From contig JAFGUY010000107.1 of NCBI GenBank assembly GCA_016938245.1, forward strand, positions 1 to 29,156: a stretch of DNA of 29,156 bases, in the 5' to 3' direction. Origin of the DNA: Candidatus Omnitrophota bacterium (GTDB lineage Bacteria; Omnitrophota; Gorgyraeia; Gygaellales; Profunditerraquicolaceae). Both the position numbers and the translations under genes were made by a program. Within the stretch, counting starts at the first letter, position 1. The number at the start of each line of letters is the position of its first letter. Below the pieces are notes generated by a model that saw only the letters and a list, made by a program, of their open reading frames with translations, was not told the DNA's origin and did not search any database. This document shows positions 1-8,296 of the stretch, piece by piece.

Positions 1-69
1 ACAGAAACTTCTTTGGTCTTGTATCTATGCGTCCGATTTACCATGGACAAGATAGATTCGTTCCATTAC

Positions 70-627
70 TTATGCGAAAGTCAATAAAACCCAGGCGCAA
101 TCCTGCTCATTATCCACTTCACACTTTCCTTTATTCATTCCTCCGCAGGGGCCATTAAGCAACCCCTTCGGGCAAAGAGTAACCGGGCAAATCCCTCCGG
201 TCTTATCCAAGATACATTCTCCGCACATCGAGCATTTTTCATAAAAATTGCCCTTAGCATCCATAACCGCGCCAAAGGTTGTATTAAGCGCAGGGAAAAC
301 CGCCAAGCTAAACCTGTCGTTATCTTTAAAGGACTGGACGCCTAAGCCGCAGGCTAAGACTAAAACCGCATCTGATTCTTTTAGGGCTTTTATATTTTTG
401 GCTGTCTCGCTTTTAAGTTTTGCCGCCACACAAGGCGCAGAAGGGATGCAACTTCCGGTAATAGTTTTACCGGCTGCCTCTAAATCTTTTTTCATTTGAG
501 CCACTTCCGGTTCGCCTCCGGTCTTACAGGCAGTAGCGCACTCTCCGCATCCGACAATGAAAATTCTAGAGTAGCCTTTTAAGCTATCTATAATAGTTTG
601 AATGGGTTTTCTCTCTGTTATAACCAT
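70..627 (-). CDS. metV: MetV-like methylenetetrahydrofolate reductase C-terminal (zinc/Cys-rich) protein, C-terminus cut short
   Basis: The 185-residue product matches the MTHFR C-terminal domain family (MetV), the Cys-rich partner of MetF in acetogen-type one-carbon metabolism. Seen: an N-terminal Cys cluster (C27, C30, C34 in VGCGECATAC) and a C-terminal cluster (C132, C135, C138, C147, C152, C161, C169, C177) including CSMCGECIL and NGPCGGMNKGKCEVD. Family members normally continue after the CAWVL motif with a conserved stretch of the IYERL type; here the frame instead reads LTFA and stops, so the last roughly 20 residues are missing and bases 1 to about 95 do not continue the family in any frame. 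The start at 627 gives the expected N-terminus, 63 bases after the EF-G gene. Role as MetF partner is known of the family; no metF is visible because the window ends. Confidence 0.8.
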   Translation of the reverse strand: MVITERKPIQTIIDSLKGYSRIFIVGCGECATACKTGGEPEVAQMKKDLEAAGKTITGSCIPSAPCVAAKLKSETAKNIKALKESDAVLVLACGLGVQSFKDNDRFSLAVFPALNTTFGAVMDAKGNFYEKCSMCGECILDKTGGICPVTLCPKGLLNGPCGGMNKGKCEVDNEQDCAWVLLTFA

Positions 628-690
628 AGGGAAATTTTAACACTAATTAGTGCTATTCTCAAGGAAAATAATAAAACTTTTTCCCGGAAA

Positions 691-3684
691 CTATTCTTTT
701 TCTTTCTGTTTCTGTTTTTCTTCGATAAGTTTCTGGGTGATTTCCTGCGGAACCTGCAGGTATTTGGAGAACTCCATGGTGGCATTTGCGCGGCCGCTGG
801 AGAGCGAACGGAAGGCAGTGGCATAACCGAACATTTCTGAAAGGGGTGCTTCTGCGGAGATTATCTTTTGCTTTCCCTTAGGTTCGGCGTTTAGGATTTT
901 CCCGCGACGGGAACAAATATAGCCTATGCAGGCATTAGCATATTCCTCTATTGTTGCAACCTCCAAAGACATATAAGGCTCTAATAAAATCGGTTTGGCT
1001 TTCATAAAGGCTTCTTTAAATCCGAATATCCCTGCCATCTTAAATGCCAATTCAGAAGAATCAACTTCGTGAAAAGACCCGTCATATAATTCTACCTTAA
1101 GGTCAACAACCGGATAACCGACATATACGCCTTTTTGTATTGCCTCAATTACGCCTTTTTCTACTGCCGGAATAAACGAGCGCGGTATCGAGCCGCCTTT
1201 AATTGAATCAATAAATTCAAAACCCTCGCCGGGCTTAGCCGGAATAATCCTTAAATTACAATGTCCGTATTGCCCGCGGCCTCCGGACTGTTTAATATAT
1301 TTTCCTTCGCCTTCTGACTCCTCCGTGATTGTTTCACGATATGCTACTTTTGGCTGACCGACAATTGCCTCTACCCCGAACTCTTCTTTTAGCCTATCGA
1401 CAATAATTTCAAGGTGAAGCTCTCCCATGCCGGTTAAAATTACCTCTTTAGTTTCATCGTCGGTATTAACAAGGAATGTCGGGTCTTCTTCGGTAAGCTT
1501 TGCCAATCCTTTGCCTAATTTATCCTGATCCGACCGGCTCTTTGGCGCAATACTTAATGATACAACCGGCGTTGGGAATTGAATTGCCTCTAATAAAATG
1601 GGATTTGCAGGATCACAAAGTGTATCTCCTGTGACAGTATTGCCTAAACCAACAACCGCTACAATATCTCCGGCAAAGGCATTCTCGATATTTTCTCTCT
1701 GGTTTGCATGCATCTGGACAATTCTAGCAACCCTCTCTCTTTTATTCTTAGTAGAATTTAAAACATACGTCCCGGTCTCTAAACATCCGGAGTAAACACG
1801 CACGTAAACTAACTTGCCCATATGCGGGTCAGCTTGGACTTTAAAAGCCAGCCCGGAAAAAGGCTCGTTAGGCTCAGGCTTGCGCGGCAACATCTTTTCT
1901 TTATCTTCTAAATCGTGCCCCTCTACCGCAGGTACATCCAAAGGCGAAGGGAGATACATAATTACCGCATCTAAAAGCTTTTGCACTCCTTTATTCTTAA
2001 ATGCCGAGCCGCAGATAACCGGAACTGCCTTATTGCCTACAGTGCCGCGGCGTATTCCTAAAGATAATTCTTCTGCGGTAACCGCGCCATCGCCCGACTC
2101 AATATATTTTTTCATTAGGCCTTCGTCAAATGCCGCTGCCTTTTCAATCATAATGCGCCGGTATTCTTTTGCCTTTTCTAAGTAATCCTGCGGGATATCT
2201 TCAATACGGTATTCTTTCCCCTGGGACTCATCCTCATAAATATATGCTTTCATCTCTAATAAATCGATAACACCTGCAAAATTATCTTCTGCCCCTATCG
2301 GTATTTCTACCGGAATAGGATTGCCTCCTAAGTCAGTCTCCATACCCTTTAATACCGCGTAAAAATCCGCTCCGGTCCTGTCCATCTTATTTACAAAACC
2401 TACCTTAGGTACATTATATTTATTTGACTGGTGCCAGACTGTCTCTGACTGCGGCTCGATTCCGCCGACGGCGCAAAAAACCGCCACAGCTCCGTCTAAA
2501 ACACGCAAAGATCTTTCTACCTCAACTGTAAAATCAACATGCCCGGGTGTATCAATTATGTTTATACGGTAGCCTTTCCAAAAACAGGTTGTAGCTGCTG
2601 AAGTAATAGTAATCCCGCGCTCCTGCTCCTGTTTCATCCAATCCATTGTTGCTGCTCCCTCGTGGACTTCGCCTATCTTATGGGAGCGGCCGGTATAAAA
2701 AAGTATCCTCTCGGTAGTAGTAGTTTTCCCGGCATCAATATGCGCCATAATTCCGATATTGCGGGTTTTCTCTAATGAATACTTAGGCTGCGGCTTGGTC
2801 CTTTCTTTAGGACGGGCCTCGGCTTCAACAGGTTGCGTTTCGGGTTCTGGCTCTTCTACCTTGGATTCCTCGGGTGCGGGCTCTTGCGGCGCAGGCGTTT
2901 CTTCCGGCGGTTTTTCCCCTACAACAGGCTTGGCTTCCTCCTTGGCAGGCTCAGGCAGAGGCCCTTCTTGAATCTGTTTTCTTAAATGAGCGATCTCCTC
3001 GGCAAAGCTTTTAAGCCTTTCATCTTTCTGCTCCAGCTCCTTCTCTAAATCAGTATATTCTTCATTTAATTTATTAAATTCCGCTTTAGGGACCCACTCG
3101 CTTATCTTTTCTTTATGCTTAAATTCATCTATTGTCTTTAGATAAACCTTGGCATCCTGCTCATTTTTTTCTATCCTGTGCCGCTGTATTTCAATCTGCT
3201 CGGATTTATCTTTAATAACTTTATCTAATTCAGCTATCTTATCATTAAATTCCCTTATCTCTTTCTTCAGGTTGACATTTTCAGTAAAATCATCCTGCGA
3301 GCCTTTTTCTTTATTTAAAAATTTATTCTTTAGCTCTAAATTCTCCGCCTTAACTTTATTGAGCATCTCTTCAGAAGCAGCTACCCACTTTTCTCTACGG
3401 CCTAACTCCTGTTTTAACCCGTCATACTTGGCTATTGCCTCCTGAAACTGCGCTTTTTCAGAAGCATACAAAGAGCGCGCCTTTTCAAGCTCTGCCTCTA
3501 AAACCTTTGCTTCCTCTTCAAGCCTTGCTATCCTCTGATCGCGGAAATCCGGCAGGGAAGAAATATTATTCTTTTTCTTCTGCTTCTTTTCTCTAGGGGA
3601 TGACGCGGGTGAAAGAATCCCGAATAATGCATATATAACCATGCCTGCTGCCGGAACTAAAATTATTAATGTTAGGTTATCCAT
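691..3684 (-). CDS. Elongation factor G fused to an N-terminal membrane anchor, coiled coil and Pro/Glu-rich linker
   Basis: 997 residues. Residues 4-24 form a hydrophobic helix followed by a Lys/Arg-rich patch (31-38), suggesting an N-terminal membrane anchor with the rest in the cytoplasm. Residues about 47-240 are a heptad-rich charged coiled coil; 241-300 are rich in Pro, Glu and Ala. From residue 301 (KYSLEKTRNIGI) the protein is a full-length EF-G of about 697 residues: P-loop AHIDAGKT (314-321), switch RGITITSAA, DTPGH (378-382), NKMD (432-435), GSAFKNKGVQ, domain IV tip SGGRGQYGH, and the DVDSSELAFK-type and PLSEMFGYAT motifs, so translocase activity looks intact. The frame is continuous and no ATG, GTG or TTG lies close to the boundary near 2784, so the extension is not an annotation error of the start. 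It begins 3 bases after rarA. It is outside a str operon (no rpsL, rpsG or tuf), so it may be a second EF-G. Function of the extension is inference. Confidence 0.93.
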   Translation of the reverse strand: MDNLTLIILVPAAGMVIYALFGILSPASSPREKKQKKKNNISSLPDFRDQRIARLEEEAKVLEAELEKARSLYASEKAQFQEAIAKYDGLKQELGRREKWVAASEEMLNKVKAENLELKNKFLNKEKGSQDDFTENVNLKKEIREFNDKIAELDKVIKDKSEQIEIQRHRIEKNEQDAKVYLKTIDEFKHKEKISEWVPKAEFNKLNEEYTDLEKELEQKDERLKSFAEEIAHLRKQIQEGPLPEPAKEEAKPVVGEKPPEETPAPQEPAPEESKVEEPEPETQPVEAEARPKERTKPQPKYSLEKTRNIGIMAHIDAGKTTTTERILFYTGRSHKIGEVHEGAATMDWMKQEQERGITITSAATTCFWKGYRINIIDTPGHVDFTVEVERSLRVLDGAVAVFCAVGGIEPQSETVWHQSNKYNVPKVGFVNKMDRTGADFYAVLKGMETDLGGNPIPVEIPIGAEDNFAGVIDLLEMKAYIYEDESQGKEYRIEDIPQDYLEKAKEYRRIMIEKAAAFDEGLMKKYIESGDGAVTAEELSLGIRRGTVGNKAVPVICGSAFKNKGVQKLLDAVIMYLPSPLDVPAVEGHDLEDKEKMLPRKPEPNEPFSGLAFKVQADPHMGKLVYVRVYSGCLETGTYVLNSTKNKRERVARIVQMHANQRENIENAFAGDIVAVVGLGNTVTGDTLCDPANPILLEAIQFPTPVVSLSIAPKSRSDQDKLGKGLAKLTEEDPTFLVNTDDETKEVILTGMGELHLEIIVDRLKEEFGVEAIVGQPKVAYRETITEESEGEGKYIKQSGGRGQYGHCNLRIIPAKPGEGFEFIDSIKGGSIPRSFIPAVEKGVIEAIQKGVYVGYPVVDLKVELYDGSFHEVDSSELAFKMAGIFGFKEAFMKAKPILLEPYMSLEVATIEEYANACIGYICSRRGKILNAEPKGKQKIISAEAPLSEMFGYATAFRSLSSGRANATMEFSKYLQVPQEITQKLIEEKQKQKEKE

Positions 3685-3687
3685 TTT

Positions 3688-4995
3688 CTATTTTTCGTTT
3701 CTACGCAGCTTGGCCATACGCTCTTTTATCTTAGCCTCATACCCTATTTCCGTCGGCTCATAATAGCGCACTTTTTTACGGGTATATTTTTGTTTTACAT
3801 AATGCCCCTTATAATCATGGGCATATTTATAATCTTTGCCGTGGCCTAAATCTTCTCCGTCTAAAGTGGCATCCTTTAAATGATCCGGGACATCCTGAAC
3901 CTTATTATTCTCTATGTCCTGCATTGCCTTGTCAATAGCTAAATAGCTGGCGTTAGATTTGGGGGCGCAAGATACGTAAATGACTACTTGTGCCAGAGGA
4001 ATACGCGCTTCAGGCATGCCGACAAATTCTGATATTTGCAAAGCAGCGTTTGCCAAAACTAATGCCAGAGGATCGGCATTACCAACATCTTCAGCTGCTA
4101 AGATACAAACCCTACGGCAGATAAACCTCGGGTCTTCTCCGGCATAAAGCATCTTAGCCATCCAGTAGAGCGCTGCGTCAGGATCACTCCCGCGCATAGA
4201 TTTAATAAAAGCAGAGGCAGTATCATAATGTCCGTCTTCATCCTTATCATAAACAACCGGCTTTTTCTGGATAGACTCTGCTGCAACCTCTAAATTAAAA
4301 TCAATAAACCCGTCTTTTGATTTAGGGGTAGTAAGGGCCCCGACTTCCAGCGCATTAAGGGCTCTGCGCGCATCCCCTTCACAGGTATGCGCCAGGAAAT
4401 CAAGCGCCTTTTTATCTGCTTTAATCTTTAAAGAGCCTAACCCTGACTCTTTATCCTTTAAGGCGCGGTTTAGAATAGCAATAATATCGGCTTCTTTTAG
4501 GCTTTTAAGCTCGCAAACTAATGAGCGCGATAATAAAGGCGCGGCAAGAGAGAAGAAGGGGTTATGCACTGTAGCCCCGATCAGTACAGGATTTCCGCTT
4601 TCTATATCCGGGAGAAGCACATCCTGCTGGGCTTTGTTAAAACGGTGTATTTCGTCTATAAAAAGGATGGTTTTTTTATTGGTATTGGCTTGTTTCTGCT
4701 TTGCGGATGCAATTATCTTACGCAATTCCTCAACATTGGGAGTAGTAGCATTAATTCCGGTATAATATGATTTGGTAATATTGGCAACGCACCATGCCAG
4801 AGAAGTCTTCCCTACGCCCGGAGGGCCAAAGAGGATAAGCGAGCTTAAGCGGTCAGCTTCGATTGCCCGGCGCAAAAGTTTACCCTTGCCTAATATATGC
4901 GCCTGTCCGGTAAAATCATCTAAAGACGCCGGGCGCATGCGCACTGCCAAGGGGAGTTTTTTTATATCAACCGGTTTTTCTTCGAAGAAGTCCAT
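3688..4995 (-). CDS. rarA: Replication-associated recombination protein A (RarA/MgsA, AAA+ ATPase)
   Basis: 435 residues, the usual length for RarA. Seen: N-terminal AVRMRPASLDDFTGQAHILG, Walker A GPPGVGKTS (57-65), Walker B LFIDEIHRF (111-119) followed by NKAQQDVLLP, the arginine-finger region LLSRSLVCEL, and the C-terminal MgsA domain (SDPDAALYWMAKMLYAGEDP). The family is a clamp-loader-like AAA+ ATPase acting at stalled forks. The gene starts about 20 bases after the end of the 6S-like RNA and may be reached by read-through from its promoter, as rarA neighbours 6S RNA in several bacteria. The ribosome binding site is weak (GAGATAA). The EF-G fusion follows after 3 bases, so the two are probably cotranscribed. 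Confidence 0.96.
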   Translation of the reverse strand: MDFFEEKPVDIKKLPLAVRMRPASLDDFTGQAHILGKGKLLRRAIEADRLSSLILFGPPGVGKTSLAWCVANITKSYYTGINATTPNVEELRKIIASAKQKQANTNKKTILFIDEIHRFNKAQQDVLLPDIESGNPVLIGATVHNPFFSLAAPLLSRSLVCELKSLKEADIIAILNRALKDKESGLGSLKIKADKKALDFLAHTCEGDARRALNALEVGALTTPKSKDGFIDFNLEVAAESIQKKPVVYDKDEDGHYDTASAFIKSMRGSDPDAALYWMAKMLYAGEDPRFICRRVCILAAEDVGNADPLALVLANAALQISEFVGMPEARIPLAQVVIYVSCAPKSNASYLAIDKAMQDIENNKVQDVPDHLKDATLDGEDLGHGKDYKYAHDYKGHYVKQKYTRKKVRYYEPTEIGYEAKIKERMAKLRRNEK

Positions 4996-5013
4996 AAATT
5001 ACTTATCTCAATA

Positions 5014-5195
5014 TAAAAAAATCCCCGCATTGTGCCGTTGGACTGAATAGCTTGAACCATGCTTTTAAAGGTGGATGCCCTCTCTATAGCGCAAAAGCGC
5101 TACAGAATACAGGCTCCCTTGATATTTTTGTTGGTTCAAAAATTATCAAATTTCCAACGCGCACCGCAGGGATATCTTAAAGATCTGTTTTTCTA
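5014..5195 (-). ncRNA. ssrS: 6S-like regulatory RNA (RNA polymerase mimic)
   Basis: A gene-free stretch preceded by a strong promoter and ending in a U-run encodes one long irregular hairpin. The closing stem pairs AUCCCUGC (plus-strand 5166-5173) with GCGGGGAU (5021-5028), followed by GGUGC/GCAC and CGUUGGA (5153-5159) with UCCAACG (5036-5042). A second stem UUGAACCA/UGGUUCAA sits inside, and the tip is UAGCGC-UUUU-GCGCUA. The closing stem is followed by seven T on the transcribed strand (5015-5021), so it doubles as terminator. Length (about 180 nt), a single rod with internal bubbles, and position directly upstream of rarA all fit 6S RNA, which binds the housekeeping RNA polymerase. The family call is by structure and synteny, not by covariance search. 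Confidence 0.68.
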
Positions 5196-5200
5196 AAAAA

Positions 5201-5228
5201 AGTATAACACATATTTTGGGAAAGTCAA
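5201..5228 (-). promoter_or_regulatory. Sigma-70-type promoter of the 6S-like RNA
   Basis: On the minus strand TTGACT (plus 5223-5228), a 16-base spacer, and TATACT (plus 5201-5206), placing the transcript start near 5194. There is no ORF in the following 180 bases, so this promoter drives the structured RNA. Confidence 0.75.
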
Positions 5229-5230
5229 CC

Positions 5231-5261
5231 CCTCGGCTCAGCTCGAGGTAAACCTTACCTC
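5231..5261 (-). terminator. Overlapping hairpins at the end of pheT
   Basis: Two mutually exclusive stems: GAGGTAA/TTACCTC with a 3-base loop (5245-5261), which includes the pheT stop codon, and CCTCG/CGAGG (5231-5248). Together they lie between pheT and the 6S promoter. There is no clean U-run, so termination is a guess from position; an RNA-processing or 3'-end protection element is equally possible. Confidence 0.35.
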
Positions 5262-7279
5262 ATCACTGCGTCGAATTTCTCTTTAAGCTCAAGACAAATA
5301 CGGCTGTGCACCGAATAAACCTCTTCTTCGGTTAAGGTGCGCTCGTTTGAGCCGTAATTACATTCTATGGTTAACCCCCGGCACCCTTCCGGAATCTGCT
5401 TGCCTTTGTAATAATCAACTACCTTTATACTGCGCAATAGGGGCCATCCTTTTTCTTTTAACGCAACGATAACCTCTTTTACGGAATTTTTTTCTTGCAA
5501 AATAAAGCTTATATCGCGGGTAATAACAGGGTATTTCGGGAGAGAGACGTATTTTTTCTCTGTTCGCGCATAAGAAATAAGTTTATCTAACGATATCTCA
5601 AGCATAAAAACATTTTTATTCTTAATCCCAAACTTGTCTAAAAGCTCCTGCCCTAACATCTCCATGTAGCCTGTTTTTTCTTTATTAATATAAATACCCG
5701 CCCTTCCCCCCTGCCCCTGATTAATAAATTCATAGCCTTGCACCTTAAGCCTTTTAAAAATTTCTTCTGCTATGCCTTTTAAGTTAAGCAACCCTAATTC
5801 ATCTTTTATCGCAGCATTATTAAAAAACATTCTTTTGGCCCCGGTTAAGGCTATCCCGAGCTTAAGCTCTTCATAAGGGGAGCTGTCTTTCTTTAAGAAA
5901 ACATGGGATATTTCAAAAAGGGCGATACAGTCCTGCTTCTGATTTAGATTGTTCGCGACAGCATGGGTTAATCCCGGGATAAGCGTTGTCCTTAAAGCTT
6001 CCTGCTCCCGGCTTAAAGGATTCAAAAGCTCTATTGCAACTATTCCGGGATTGAAATCTTGCAGGGTTTTAGAACCATCCAGGCTATAGGTAATTGCCTC
6101 ATTTAACCCTAAGCCAACCAAGATGTTTTTTATATTAGAGACTAAACTTCTATTATCCCTTATAGTTATTGGTGGCAAAATCTTAGGCAGGCTAACCGGG
6201 ATATGCTCATAACCAAAGATACGGGCAACCTCTTCAATTAAATCCTCCTCTAAACAAACATCCTGCCTGAATGAAGGAATGCCTACTTTTAATAAACCTC
6301 TCTTTCCTATCTTAAGCTTAAACCCAAGGCCGGATAAAATCTCTTTTGTTTCAGAGCCCTTTATACTTATGCCTAATACTTTTTCTACATTTAAAGTGTT
6401 TAAAATAACGTCCCTTTTTTGGGCCTTCTTTAAACCCACGGACTTAAAGCAATGCTGCCTACCTTTGCAAAGCTCTGTAATTAACATCCCTGCTTTTTGG
6501 GAAGCCATTTTTACCGCTTCTAAATCTACGCCCCTTTCAAATCTATAGCTTGATTCACTCTGTATGGAGTGCGCCTGCCTTGTTCTTCTTATTAAAATAG
6601 GATTAAATACTGCTGCCTCTAACAAAATATTCTTCGTATTGTAGGTAACCTCGGATTCCTTGCCGCCCATTATACCTGCAAGCGCCAAAGGTTTTAAGCT
6701 ATCTGCGATAACTAAAGTATTGCAGTCTATACTCCTTAATGCTCCGTCGATAGTGGTAAGCTTCTCTCCTGCTTTGCCCCGGCGCACAATTATTTTATCC
6801 GGGCTTATTTTATCCCAATCAAAAGCATGCAACGGTTCGCCGGTCTCAAATAAGAAATAGTTAGTTATATCTACGACATTATTTACGCTACGGCAACCTA
6901 TTGATTCCAGTCTTTTTCTTAGCCAATCCGGAGATAATCCTACTTTTATATCCCGGATAATCCTGGCAGTATACAGAGGGCAATCTTTTTTATCTTCGAC
7001 CTCTGTTTTTAAGGCTTGGGTGCTTTTTGATTGCATACCAGGCCTCTCATCTTTTATTTTAAGCTTTGCTCCGGTTATCGCCGCTATTTCCCTGGCTATC
7101 CCTAAAATATTCAGCCAATCCGGACGGTTTGAGGTAATTTCAACTTCAAAAATACAATCACCCTCTTTACTCTCCAGGGAGATAACCTCTAAACCCGCCA
7201 TCGTAAGCTTCTCTGCCAGCTTTTCGGGCGGTAATCTTATATCAACATAATCCTTTATCCAGTTGTAGGTAAATTTCAT
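5255..7279 (-). CDS. pheT: Phenylalanyl-tRNA synthetase beta subunit lacking the B2 (EMAP-II/OB) tRNA-binding domain
   Basis: 674 residues against about 800 in common bacterial PheT. The start MKFTYNWIKDYVDI and AGLEV (28-32) are followed within ten residues by DCIFEVEITSNRPD and the GIAREIAAITG motif, which in E. coli PheT come after an inserted OB-fold of about 110 residues: the B2 domain is absent. Present are the B3/B4 editing region (SVNNVVDITNYFLFETGEPLH region, LALAGIMGGKES), B5 (about 290-365), the catalytic-like core, and a C-terminal FDX-ACB anticodon-binding domain from about 583 (LPKYPVITRDISFILQ). It attaches Phe to tRNA-Phe as alpha2-beta2 with PheS. It lies 3 bases after pheS. 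Function is secure; loss of B2 is read directly from the alignment of motifs. Confidence 0.96.
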   Translation of the reverse strand: MKFTYNWIKDYVDIRLPPEKLAEKLTMAGLEVISLESKEGDCIFEVEITSNRPDWLNILGIAREIAAITGAKLKIKDERPGMQSKSTQALKTEVEDKKDCPLYTARIIRDIKVGLSPDWLRKRLESIGCRSVNNVVDITNYFLFETGEPLHAFDWDKISPDKIIVRRGKAGEKLTTIDGALRSIDCNTLVIADSLKPLALAGIMGGKESEVTYNTKNILLEAAVFNPILIRRTRQAHSIQSESSYRFERGVDLEAVKMASQKAGMLITELCKGRQHCFKSVGLKKAQKRDVILNTLNVEKVLGISIKGSETKEILSGLGFKLKIGKRGLLKVGIPSFRQDVCLEEDLIEEVARIFGYEHIPVSLPKILPPITIRDNRSLVSNIKNILVGLGLNEAITYSLDGSKTLQDFNPGIVAIELLNPLSREQEALRTTLIPGLTHAVANNLNQKQDCIALFEISHVFLKKDSSPYEELKLGIALTGAKRMFFNNAAIKDELGLLNLKGIAEEIFKRLKVQGYEFINQGQGGRAGIYINKEKTGYMEMLGQELLDKFGIKNKNVFMLEISLDKLISYARTEKKYVSLPKYPVITRDISFILQEKNSVKEVIVALKEKGWPLLRSIKVVDYYKGKQIPEGCRGLTIECNYGSNERTLTEEEVYSVHSRICLELKEKFDAVMR

Positions 7280-7282
7280 AGC

Positions 7283-8296
7283 CTAAAATTGTTTTAAGAA
7301 TCTTACATCGTTTTCAAAAAATAACCTTATATCATTTATCCCGTATTTAAGCATGGCGATCCTCTCAATCCCCATACCAAAGGCAAAACCGGTGTATCTT
7401 TTAGAATCAATTCCTACATGCTTAAATACATTGGGGTGTATCATGCCGGCGCCTAAAATCTCAAGCCATCCTTTTTGCCCGCAGACTGAACAACCTTTAC
7501 CCTTACAGATTATACAGGATATATCTACCTCTGCGGACGGCTCGGTAAAGGGGAAGAAGTGCGGCCTAAAACGCATCTTTATACCATCGCCGAATACAGT
7601 TTTGGCAAATAGCTCTAATACCCCTTTTAAATCCGAAAACTTAATCCCTTTATCTACGATAAAGCCTTCAACCTGATGGAACATAAAAGAATGTGAGGCA
7701 TCTACTGCATCCGGACGGTAAACCTTGCCCGGGACAATAATTGCCAAAGGTGGTTTATGCGCCTTCATCGCGCGCACCTGAACCGGAGAAGTGTGGCTAC
7801 GCAATAACATCTTCGGATAATCTTTTAGGTAAAAGGTATCGAATGCCTCGCGTGACGGGTGTTCCAGAGGTATATTTAAACCGGTAAAATTATTATATTC
7901 GCTTTCGATCTCCGGGCCTTCAACTATAGAAAAACCAATACGGCTAAATATAGAACAGACCTCCTCGGTAATCTGGGTTATGGGATGTAAATGCCCTATC
8001 TCTTGGGCAATCCCGGGCATACCGATATCACAATATGAAACCTGCGCATCTTCTTTGTTTCCGGCAATCCCCTTTTGCTTGTCTTCTATTAGTACGGCGA
8101 GTTTATTCTTAAGGGAATTAACTTTTTGGCCGAAAGAGGCGCGCTCTTGGCAAGATAATGAGGGGATAGTTGAAGTTAGCTGCGCAACAATGCCTTTTCT
8201 TCCTAAATACTTAAGGCGGAATTGCTCTATCCCTTCAAGAGATTTTATATTTTTTGCCTCTTCTTCTATTTGCGAAAGAATAATCTCAATATCCAT
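7283..8296 (-). CDS. pheS: Phenylalanyl-tRNA synthetase alpha subunit
   Basis: 337 residues, normal for PheS. Seen: N-terminal coiled coil (about 1-85) with RLKYLGRKG, class II motif 2 region FHQVEGFIVD, the PheS signature FRPHFFPFTEPSAEVD, a Cys pair-like CIICKGKGCSVCG segment, GWLEILGAGMIHPNV, and motif 3 GFAFGMGIERIAMLKYGIND. The start at 8296 is needed to give the usual N-terminus and makes the gene overlap the preceding membrane-protein gene by 31 bases, so translation is probably coupled. A weak GGGGG lies upstream of the start. It forms the heterotetramer with PheT encoded directly downstream. Confidence 0.97.
   Translation of the reverse strand: MDIEIILSQIEEEAKNIKSLEGIEQFRLKYLGRKGIVAQLTSTIPSLSCQERASFGQKVNSLKNKLAVLIEDKQKGIAGNKEDAQVSYCDIGMPGIAQEIGHLHPITQITEEVCSIFSRIGFSIVEGPEIESEYNNFTGLNIPLEHPSREAFDTFYLKDYPKMLLRSHTSPVQVRAMKAHKPPLAIIVPGKVYRPDAVDASHSFMFHQVEGFIVDKGIKFSDLKGVLELFAKTVFGDGIKMRFRPHFFPFTEPSAEVDISCIICKGKGCSVCGQKGWLEILGAGMIHPNVFKHVGIDSKRYTGFAFGMGIERIAMLKYGINDIRLFFENDVRFLKQF

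Noticed and set aside
641..652. Palindrome CACTAATTAGTG as a terminator after EF-G
   Set aside because: No loop and no U-run; a 12-bp AT-rich palindrome is weak evidence on its own.
1326..1345. TGTTTCACGATATGCT as a parS site
   Set aside because: Only the left half matches, and it lies within conserved EF-G coding sequence.
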